Assembly (NCBI GenBank): GCA_021325335.1
Contig: JAJPHJ010000118.1
Span: 1 to 39,676 of the forward strand
DNA from: Pseudomonadota bacterium
Lineage (GTDB): Bacteria; Vulcanimicrobiota; Vulcanimicrobiia; Eremiobacterales; Eremiobacteraceae
Length of the DNA stretch: 39,676 bases
Direction: 5' to 3'
Part shown: positions 1 to 7,123 of the stretch, one piece after another
Position numbering within the stretch: position 1 is the first letter of the stretch
Layout: each line of letters begins with the position of its first letter
Program-made: the position numbers and the translations under genes
The notes under the pieces: generated by a model
The model's database searches: none
Told to the model about the DNA's origin: nothing
The model's input: the letters and a program-made list of their open reading frames with translations, nothing else

Positions 1-1127
<1,127 letters not shown>

Positions 1128-1187
1128 TTCCTTTTAACTGTAGCCGCGCGAATTTGTCGCGCGTCCCGTGACCCACATAAGCTAACG

Positions 1188-1211
1188 CACACCCCGGAGT
1201 TCCGGAGTGTG
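1188..1211 (-). other. Hairpin between tRNA-Arg and tuf
   Basis: CACAC and CCGGA pair with TCCGG and GTGTG around a 2-nt loop: ten pairs with one C/A mismatch. No T-run follows on either strand, so it does not look like an intrinsic terminator. An RNA-processing stem separating the tRNA from the tuf message is a reasonable reading. Confidence 0.5.
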
Positions 1212-1224
1212 GAACCCAAAACTT

Positions 1225-1298
1225 CGCGCCCGAGAGGACTTGAACCTCCAACCTACGGCTTAGGAGTCCATTGCTCTATCCAATTGAGCTACGGGCGC
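1225..1298 (-). tRNA. tRNA-Arg(CCT)
   Basis: Full cloverleaf on the minus strand: acceptor GCGCCCG/CGGGCGC, D-arm GCTC...GAGC, anticodon loop CTCCTAA (anticodon CCT) and T-arm GGAGG TTCAAGT CCTCT. The discriminator is G and CCA is not encoded. The anticodon stem ATGGA/GCCGT has an A.G mismatch next to the loop and a T.G pair, which is weaker than usual. It lies between tRNA-Thr(GGT) and tuf. Confidence 0.93.
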
Positions 1299-1367
1299 AC
1301 GAGTTCTGCTTGGGTGCACGCTGGTGCAGAACCTGTAGGGGTCTCCGTCGATCTCCCGGACCTGTAG

Positions 1368-1407
1368 CGGTCGATGTTCACATCGACCGGTCGGACCGAA
1401 GGTCCGA
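1368..1407 (-). other. Two perfect hairpins in the tRNA-Thr/tRNA-Arg spacer
   Basis: CGGTCGATG (1368-1376) pairs perfectly with CATCGACCG (1381-1389) around TTCA. TCGGACC (1391-1397) pairs perfectly with GGTCCGA (1401-1407) around a 3-nt loop. The second touches the tRNA-Thr discriminator position. Neither is followed by a T-run. Their place between two tRNAs suggests processing signals. Confidence 0.5.
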
Positions 1408-1478
1408 GCCCCCGGCGGGGATTGAACCCGCGGCCTCGTCCTTACCAAGGACGCGCTCTACCACTGAGCTACAAGGGC
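1407..1478 (-). tRNA. tRNA-Thr(GGT)
   Basis: Minus-strand cloverleaf: acceptor GCCCTTG/CGGGGGC (with G.T pairs), D-arm GCTC AGTGGTA GAGC, anticodon stem CGTCC/GGACG around TTGGTAA (anticodon GGT) and T-arm GCGGG TTCAATC CCCGC. The discriminator is T and CCA is not encoded. This isoacceptor stands directly before tufB in E. coli (thrT); here tRNA-Arg lies between it and tuf. Confidence 0.95.
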
Positions 1479-1500
1479 GCCTCCAAGTCGAACGCCTTCC

Positions 1501-1529
1501 ATACTATCGGAAGCGCAAGGGGCTTGCAA
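1501..1529 (-). promoter_or_regulatory. Candidate promoter for tRNA-Thr/tRNA-Arg/tuf
   Basis: On the minus strand, TTGCAA (1529-1524) is followed after exactly 17 nt by TAGTAT (1506-1501). Each hexamer matches the sigma-70 consensus at 4 of 6 positions. Predicted transcription would start a few bases before the tRNA-Thr 5' end at 1478. It lies between the stop of the 58-residue microprotein gene and the first tRNA. Confidence 0.5.
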
Positions 1530-1553
1530 GAGCTCGTGCCGCAAACGGCGCGG

Positions 1554-1730
1554 TCAGGGTTTGCGCAACGAGTCTCCCATCCGATGCGCCGCGCCCTCCA
1601 CCGCTTGCTCGCCACGGCTGAACAGACTGAAAATCCAGCGCAGCGTTGCGACAAAACCGATGATGGCGAACAGCAGGATCAGCGCACCGATCCAGGCTGC
1701 CGCATGCACGAGATGACTGAGCCAGTCCAA
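1554..1730 (-). CDS. Small single-TM protein, 58 aa, TTG start
   Basis: A TTG at 1730 is preceded by a strong Shine-Dalgarno (AAAGGAGGA, 1746-1738) at an 8-nt spacing, which fixes the start. The product has a short amphipathic N-terminus (LDWLSHLVHAA), one hydrophobic segment (WIGALILLFAIIGFVATL) and a charged tail (RGEQAVEGAAHRMGDSLRK). It would sit in the inner membrane with a short soluble tail. I do not recognise a family. It is the last member of a minus-strand run of glycosyltransferase, 39-residue protein and this gene, just before the tRNA-tuf promoter. Confidence 0.65.
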   Translation of the reverse strand: MDWLSHLVHAAAWIGALILLFAIIGFVATLRWIFSLFSRGEQAVEGAAHRMGDSLRKP

Positions 1731-1780
1731 GAGCTTGTCCTCCTTTGAGAGTCTTCAACCCCTCGCGGGCGAAGACTTTC

Positions 1781-1900
1781 TCACTTGTGCCGGAGCCACT
1801 TCGGCAGCCAGCGGTTGGGAAGAAACGGTATCCAAAAAGGGATGCTCAAGACGATCAAGACCACCGCCAGCTCGGCGCCGAGCCGCGCGTTTTCAGACAT
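1781..1900 (-). CDS. Small membrane protein, 39 aa, overlapping the glycosyltransferase stop
   Basis: The ATG at 1900 lies inside the last codons of the glycosyltransferase gene (stop 1895-1893). No Shine-Dalgarno is visible, so translational coupling is likely. The peptide MSENARLGAELAVVLI... has one hydrophobic segment with an internal proline (VLIVLSIPFWIPFL) and a basic end (RWLPKWLRHK), the pattern of a small inner-membrane protein. No family is recognised. The overlap with the glycosyltransferase and the 58-residue gene 50 nt downstream suggest one transcript. Confidence 0.55.
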   Translation of the reverse strand: MSENARLGAELAVVLIVLSIPFWIPFLPNRWLPKWLRHK

Positions 1901-3179
1901 GCAGTGCGGGTTCGGTGCGGTCCAAGGACGCGCCTCGAAGCCCCGCATGGTTTGCGCCGACCAGCCGGTTGAGGATCGTGGCGAAGCGCTCGGCTACGTC
2001 CGCCGGCGACCACAGACGCGCCGCCGCGCCCGAATCCGGCTCGTATCGCCCTTCGCAGTACAAACGGTAGAGACGTTCGATCGCGTCAGCGCACGATGCT
2101 TCGTCGCTCGCGTACAATCCGAGGCCGTTGCGCGCGATGAACTCTTCGACTGCGCTGCGCGCGGGGCCGATCCCAAGGACGTGGCGTCGTGAGCCAGCGT
2201 ACTCGAAGAGTTTGCTCGGCAGCCACGGTCTGCGAAAGGCGCCTTCGACCTCGAACATCGATACGAGCACGGCCGCTTCGCGTTCTGCGCACATGACTGC
2301 GCGCCGGTCAACGCAACCATGGATGCGCACGATCTCGCTCACGCCAAGCCTGCGCGCAGCTTCCACGATCTGATTTCCGCTTTGCCCGTAATAATGGAAG
2401 CGCGCTGCCAGTCCGGCCATAGAGCCCTGCGATCGCATTCGCCGGATAACTCGGAAAAGGAGATCGGGCGAGGAGTGCCCGGGATACAGCGAACCCGCGT
2501 AACAAATCGCAAACTCTTCCGGGGAACTATTGGGAATCGCGCGCCAAGCCTCGGTGTCGCACGCGAAGGGAATGGTCTCGACGGGCGGCGCCTGCGGCCC
2601 GTGCAGCTTGCGGAGGATCTGCGCAAAGCTTTCCTTACAGCAGGTGAGGGCCGAGGCGCTGCGAATGGCCCGCCGCTCTACCCAGCGGCCTAACCGGCTG
2701 CGCAACTTCCGCGTATAGAACATGCCGTTGCCGGACCACAGGTCCTGGTAGTCCGCTAGCCACGGGATGCCAAGCGTTCGTGACAGCTGCGGTCCGATGA
2801 AATGACCGGCGCTTGGAAAATACGATGTCATCACGGCATCGAATCGCACGCCTGCGCGCAGTGCAGTGTTGATGGCGACCGGGACCCACCAAATCGATTG
2901 GTCTGGGAAGGATGACACGTTGAGGATCGGGCGCGCAACTCGTTTGAGAAGCGAGGCTCCGCGTACTGCATGATACCAGCTGCGAGCTTGCAGCCATGCC
3001 CGTGGCGCGGGAGGAGTGCGAACAACCCCGTCGGCCTGGGGCGCTGCATCACGGGGACGCGCTACCACGGAGACCTGCCAACCAAACTGCGGCAGGTTGG
3101 TCGCGACCTGGCCGAGGCGCACGGCGGCGGCCGTGGGCTCAGGTGGAAAGTGATACGCGACGAGCAGTAGTCTTGGCAT
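1893..3179 (-). CDS. Glycosyltransferase, GT4-like (GT-B fold)
   Basis: A 428-residue protein resembling group 1 (GT4) glycosyltransferases, which move a sugar from a nucleotide donor to a lipid or polysaccharide acceptor at the inner face of the membrane. The N-terminal Rossmann half starts MPRLLLVAYHFPPEP, typical of exopolysaccharide transferases, with DYQDLW near 143. The donor half begins with CYAGSLYPG near 227 and has SKLFEYAG near 322, the place of the nucleotide-binding E-x7-E region. The frame is open 70 codons further upstream, but that extension is low-complexity and Arg/Thr-rich; ATG 3179 starts directly at the fold. Donor and acceptor cannot be told. It is divergent from the 7TM-GNAT-hydrolase gene. 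Confidence 0.85.
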   Translation of the reverse strand: MPRLLLVAYHFPPEPTAAAVRLGQVATNLPQFGWQVSVVARPRDAAPQADGVVRTPPAPRAWLQARSWYHAVRGASLLKRVARPILNVSSFPDQSIWWVPVAINTALRAGVRFDAVMTSYFPSAGHFIGPQLSRTLGIPWLADYQDLWSGNGMFYTRKLRSRLGRWVERRAIRSASALTCCKESFAQILRKLHGPQAPPVETIPFACDTEAWRAIPNSSPEEFAICYAGSLYPGHSSPDLLFRVIRRMRSQGSMAGLAARFHYYGQSGNQIVEAARRLGVSEIVRIHGCVDRRAVMCAEREAAVLVSMFEVEGAFRRPWLPSKLFEYAGSRRHVLGIGPARSAVEEFIARNGLGLYASDEASCADAIERLYRLYCEGRYEPDSGAAARLWSPADVAERFATILNRLVGANHAGLRGASLDRTEPALHV

Positions 3180-3309
3180 AACGCAACTCTGCTCACACAT
3201 ATATGAGCCCGTTGCCCTTCGGGCGCACCGAGCCGCGCCCTTGGGCCAAAGGTCGCGCGCTCCGACGCGGCACAAGTGTACTCGGACGACACCGCGAATT
3301 TCAGTCCGG

Positions 3310-5853
3310 GTGGGGTTGTTCATCGCCGGGGTAGCGCTCGTGCTCGTTCTTGCGGGCGCCGCATTCGTGTTGGTGCGACCCTCTGCCATGTCGTGGGGCC
3401 TACTCGCTTTCGCTTGCTTTGGATTGCTGTCGGCGCGCGTCGGCGAGCAAGCTCATCCCTTGCTGTGGGCTCTGCTCGCCGCTGCAGCTCCAACTGGCTA
3501 CCTGATCTTTGCCGCGCGGTTTCCGATGAACCATACGGCGGGCGGGCGCCGCATTCTCGACCGCGCAACGCCACTTGTCTACCTAGCTCTTGTGGCTGTG
3601 GGTTGGTGGTTATCGACCAAGGCCGCGGGTCAAACCGCGACCTTTTTTGCGTGGTGCGGGACTTTCGGGCTGACGTACCTCGTCTCGGCCCTCACGCTCG
3701 TCCGAACTTCGTCGCGCTGCGCCCTTACCGCACCGTGGCGCTTTTTCTGGCTTGCTGGGGGAGCACTACTTGGCGTTGGCGGTCTTTGTGCCGTCGCGTT
3801 CCTCTCAAACCATGCCGCCGTGCCGACTGGGTCTCAAGTACTTGCGTTGTACGCCGCACTTGCCGGGCCGTTCAGCGTGCTGACCCTCATTTTTCTTGTT
3901 CCGAACGTCATGCTGTGCCAGCAGATCGAAACGACAAGGCTCTTGTTGCGCCCGCTCGTGGATGACGATGCCGAAGCACTGGCGCGCATCGTCGGAGATG
4001 CGGTCCTCATGCGCTATGTCGCCGGGGGTCCCGACTTTTCGCGCGAAGAGACCCTCGGACGAATCGCCCGCGCCCGCGGCGATTGGATTGCACTCGGTTT
4101 CGGGGCGTGGGCTATCATCCAAAAATCGGGCGGAGCGCTCATCGGTTTCGGCGGCCTCTCGCGATCGCCGACGTTGCGCCAGACGAATCTCATCTGCGTT
4201 TTGGCGCGCGAGGCGTGGCACCAGGGATTCGCGCTGGAGTCTTGCATGGCGGCGATCCAGTACGCGTTCGTGGTGGCCCGATTGCCGCGATTGCTGCTCT
4301 TCGTCGATCCGGACAATCGCGACTCGATCCGTCTCATCGACAAGCTCGGCGCGCGCTTTGTCGAGACGATCGAGATTCGCGGGCTCGGGCGTCTCGTCTA
4401 TGCGATCGAGCGTCCGAAGTCCGGCCAACGTCGGGCCTTCGATCTCTCGGTACTTGCCGGCTGCTTCAAACCTTCGCTGCAACTCGCAATCGTCGCAACT
4501 CTCGGCGCGGCCATGCTCTTCGCAACGGGATGCTCCCGAGCGACCCAATCTATGCCGGTGACCCACGTCTCCGGCGTCCCGGCGTCTGCGAGCAACGTGC
4601 GTCAGATCGACGCTTTCATCCGATCGGTCGTCACACACCAACAGCTCGTCGGGCTTTCGTTCGCGATCGTGCGTGGCGGGAAAGTGGTCGATGCCGGCGG
4701 CTACGGCTGGGCCGACCTCGCCCGGCGGACGCCTGCAGACGCGAACAGCATCTATGATATTGGATCCATCAGCAAGCAATTCGCGGCAGCGTTGGTCCTA
4801 CGTCTTCGCGATAGGCACGAGCTTTCGATCGGCGATCCACTCGCTCGTTTTATCCCCTCGTACAAACATTCCGACGGTATCAACATACGCGATCTGCTTG
4901 CGCACGAATCGGGAGTGCCTGACTATCTTTACCTGCCGGGTTACGACCCAGCGATGAGCGCTAAAGCGATCGTAACGCTCGTCGACAGTGAGCCGCTGCG
5001 ATTCGCTCCGGGCAGCCGCTACGAATACAGCAACACGAATTATGTGATGCTCGGACAAGTGGTCGAAGCTGTCACCCACACGCCGTTTGCTACCGTGCTG
5101 CGCGAGTGGATCTTCCGACCGGTGCAGATGCATGCGTCTGCCCCCTGCAGCTTCGTACAGCAGGCGAACCTTGCAGACGCCGGAATTTGCTCCTCGGTGC
5201 TCGACTTAGCGAGGTGGGACTTGGCGCTTATGTCCGGCCGCGTGCTCGGTAAGCGGAGTCTCGCTGAGATGTTTGCGCCAGCGTCGCACACCATGGAGTT
5301 GGGCACCGCGTACGGATATGGGGTGCGCATCGGCACGCTGCTCAACATGCGTGAGATCTATCATCGCGGAGAGTTCGCAGGATACTCTGGTCTTAACGCC
5401 ATGTTCCCAGACCAGCGTGTGGCGATCATTCTGCTCAGCCGAAGCGACGACTTTCAAGGCGATTATCTCGTGGAGCGAATTCTTCACCTGTACTACCCCG
5501 AAGCCGCGAACACGCGCTCTCCCATCGCGCTGAGCGCGCAGGATCGCCGGGCGCAACTCATGGCGAGTCGGATTTGGCAGACGCTCCAATCGGGCGATGT
5601 TCGCAGCCTTGACCGATTGCCCATCGAGCCCAAGGCCCGCGCTAGGCTAGCGGCGGGAGACGCGGCCAGGTTTGTTGCCATGGCCCATTCACTCCGCGCC
5701 CCGCAGTCCTTTGATCTCATCTCGAAAGACTCGCGGTACCTCGGCACTGAATATACGTACCGGCTGCGATTTACCAATGCTGTGGTACAGATGCGGCTCG
5801 GTACGCACCCCGGCGGTACGGTATGGAACCTGGTGCTCGAGCGCGCGGACTGA
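3310..5853 (+). CDS. Fusion protein: 7TM domain - GNAT acetyltransferase - serine hydrolase (beta-lactamase family)
   Basis: One uninterrupted frame joins three modules; numbering is from GTG 3310. Residues about 1-200 hold seven hydrophobic segments with the motif RPSAMSWG, resembling the membrane part of the sensor at 37403. Residues 206-367 are a RimJ/RimL-like GNAT domain (TTRLLLRPL at the start, DPDNRDSIRLIDKLGA near the end). A hydrophobic segment ending LFATGC (Cys408) follows. The rest is a class C beta-lactamase/EstB-type hydrolase with S486-I-S-K489, Y573-S-N575 and H685-R-G. With N-out topology, GNAT would be cytoplasmic and the hydrolase periplasmic. The start is uncertain: no Shine-Dalgarno is evident, and the frame is open to TTG 3241. 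Substrates are unknown. Confidence 0.82.
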   Translation: MGLFIAGVALVLVLAGAAFVLVRPSAMSWGLLAFACFGLLSARVGEQAHPLLWALLAAAAPTGYLIFAARFPMNHTAGGRRILDRATPLVYLALVAVGWWLSTKAAGQTATFFAWCGTFGLTYLVSALTLVRTSSRCALTAPWRFFWLAGGALLGVGGLCAVAFLSNHAAVPTGSQVLALYAALAGPFSVLTLIFLVPNVMLCQQIETTRLLLRPLVDDDAEALARIVGDAVLMRYVAGGPDFSREETLGRIARARGDWIALGFGAWAIIQKSGGALIGFGGLSRSPTLRQTNLICVLAREAWHQGFALESCMAAIQYAFVVARLPRLLLFVDPDNRDSIRLIDKLGARFVETIEIRGLGRLVYAIERPKSGQRRAFDLSVLAGCFKPSLQLAIVATLGAAMLFATGCSRATQSMPVTHVSGVPASASNVRQIDAFIRSVVTHQQLVGLSFAIVRGGKVVDAGGYGWADLARRTPADANSIYDIGSISKQFAAALVLRLRDRHELSIGDPLARFIPSYKHSDGINIRDLLAHESGVPDYLYLPGYDPAMSAKAIVTLVDSEPLRFAPGSRYEYSNTNYVMLGQVVEAVTHTPFATVLREWIFRPVQMHASAPCSFVQQANLADAGICSSVLDLARWDLALMSGRVLGKRSLAEMFAPASHTMELGTAYGYGVRIGTLLNMREIYHRGEFAGYSGLNAMFPDQRVAIILLSRSDDFQGDYLVERILHLYYPEAANTRSPIALSAQDRRAQLMASRIWQTLQSGDVRSLDRLPIEPKARARLAAGDAARFVAMAHSLRAPQSFDLISKDSRYLGTEYTYRLRFTNAVVQMRLGTHPGGTVWNLVLERAD

Positions 5854-5876
5854 GAGTACCCCTCGCGAGCGTTACC

Positions 5877-6926
5877 TTATTTGGAGCATGTGAGATCGAT
5901 TCTAAAATTCGCCGGCATGCGGTAGTGCGGCACGGCAGGCAGTGCGTTTTGCGTCTTGGCATCGAAGGTCACGAGCAATCGCACCGGCTTATCGGTTCCG
6001 ACGAGACCGCCCCCGACGAAGAGCTGTTGGAATGTCCACGAGCTTCCGGGCGCCCAATCGGACCCTGGCTTGGCTCCCAGATGGAAGCCGCCGACGGCGT
6101 TGAACGATGAGACGTTGTTTCCGCTCTCGGTAGCCAGAAACTCGTCGGAGACGCGCGTACCCACGAACTTTGTACCTTGGTCCGCGCCCCCTCCTGGGAT
6201 CACACCACGCCCGCTCGCGTTCTCCCAGGTCTGGGTCACCAGCCATCCGTTTTGATTTTGCGGCGTGGCATCCGGCGGATTCGGAGTGATCGCAGTGACG
6301 CGCATCTTCCAAACGCCGTTTGACATCCATTGGTTCAGGCACCCTTCCGTCGCCATGACCTGGTTGGACCCACCTTCGGCGTTGGCCGCTGCCCCAGAGG
6401 CGACGCAGCCGAGATTGAAGTGGAAGTTGTACTTCGATGTCGTGAACTGGGGCCGCGACTTCCACTGCGCAAGTTGATTGCCATTGAATACGAGCAACAA
6501 ACCTTTCGGTTTGTTTGACGGATCGACATTTGCCATCAAGAAGAGCTGTTGGTAGGTCAGTTGACCCGATGGAGCCATCTCATTGAAGTTGACCTGTTGT
6601 TGTGAAAGCGAACCGCCGGTCGAATCAGTCGATTTGACGGCGGTCCCGTTGCCAAGTTCCAAGGTCTGGTCCTTAAACGCCGTGTCGTTGGGAGCCAATT
6701 CTCCGGATGTTCCATTGCGCCACACTTCAGTGACTTGCCAGCCGTCTTGCTGGTTACCGTTCATGTGGGGTTCCACGTCTGTGACTTTCACGCGCCACAC
6801 TCCGTTGAACAGCCACTGCTTCATGCACCCTTCACGGCTGCCAGCGTCACCAAAACTCGCCGATCGCACGATTCCAAAACAGCACGCGAGTACGGCCACG
6901 AGCAATGCATATCTCTGCCTTCTCAT
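5877..6926 (-). CDS. Secreted protein with two tandem homologous domains
   Basis: 349 residues with a signal peptide (MRRQRYALLVAVLACCFGIVRS). Two repeats follow. Repeat 1 begins EGCMKQWLFNGVWRVKVT and ends NLGC (Cys34 to Cys174). Repeat 2 begins EGCLNQWMSNGVWKMRVT and ends LTC (Cys196 to Cys347). Each also has a DGW/NGW-x-VT-x-x-W motif and a YQQLF/FQQLF motif, so each is probably a beta-rich domain closed by one disulfide. ATG 6926 was chosen because the signal peptide starts there and GAGGGAG lies upstream; the frame is open 16 codons further. I do not recognise the family. It is convergent with the fusion gene, 23 nt away. Confidence 0.8.
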   Translation of the reverse strand: MRRQRYALLVAVLACCFGIVRSASFGDAGSREGCMKQWLFNGVWRVKVTDVEPHMNGNQQDGWQVTEVWRNGTSGELAPNDTAFKDQTLELGNGTAVKSTDSTGGSLSQQQVNFNEMAPSGQLTYQQLFLMANVDPSNKPKGLLLVFNGNQLAQWKSRPQFTTSKYNFHFNLGCVASGAAANAEGGSNQVMATEGCLNQWMSNGVWKMRVTAITPNPPDATPQNQNGWLVTQTWENASGRGVIPGGGADQGTKFVGTRVSDEFLATESGNNVSSFNAVGGFHLGAKPGSDWAPGSSWTFQQLFVGGGLVGTDKPVRLLVTFDAKTQNALPAVPHYRMPANFRIDLTCSK

Positions 6927-7039
6927 CACGACGATATCTCCCTCATGCACGCCGAGTCCGGACAGTCGCACCAAGCCGCCTGTCCTTCGCCCAAAGTCTA
7001 TAACAACGGGTGTCCAAAACTCATCCGAAGACCGGAAAC

Positions 7040-7115
7040 TGGAGCGGGAGACGGGTCTCGAACCCGCAACATCCAGCTTGGAAGGCTAGCGCTCTACCAA
7101 TTGAGCTACTCCCGC
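7040..7115 (-). tRNA. tRNA-Gly(TCC), CCA encoded
   Basis: Acceptor GCGGGAG/CTCCCGC, D-arm GCTC AATTGGTA GAGC, anticodon stem CTAGC/GCTGG around CTTCCAA (anticodon TCC), T-arm GCGGG TTCGAGA CCCGT, discriminator T and a genomic CCA (7042-7040). It is the only tRNA of the six here with CCA encoded directly after the discriminator. It starts 8 nt after the stop of the penicillin-acylase gene, so co-transcription with that gene is likely. It matches glyT in the E. coli tufB operon. Confidence 0.96.
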
Positions 7116-7123
7116 CCGCTCTT

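Noticed and set aside
1271-1621. Plus-strand frames over the two tRNAs
   Set aside because: They read across tRNA genes and low-complexity Arg/Pro sequence.
3241-3309. TTG 3241 as start of the fusion protein
   Set aside because: No Shine-Dalgarno, and the extra 23 residues are strongly basic just before TM1, which disagrees with the N-out topology that puts GNAT inside; kept only as an alternative.
3805-4779. 324-residue minus-strand frame opposite the fusion gene
   Set aside because: Arg/Asp-rich shadow; the plus strand carries three recognisable domains here.
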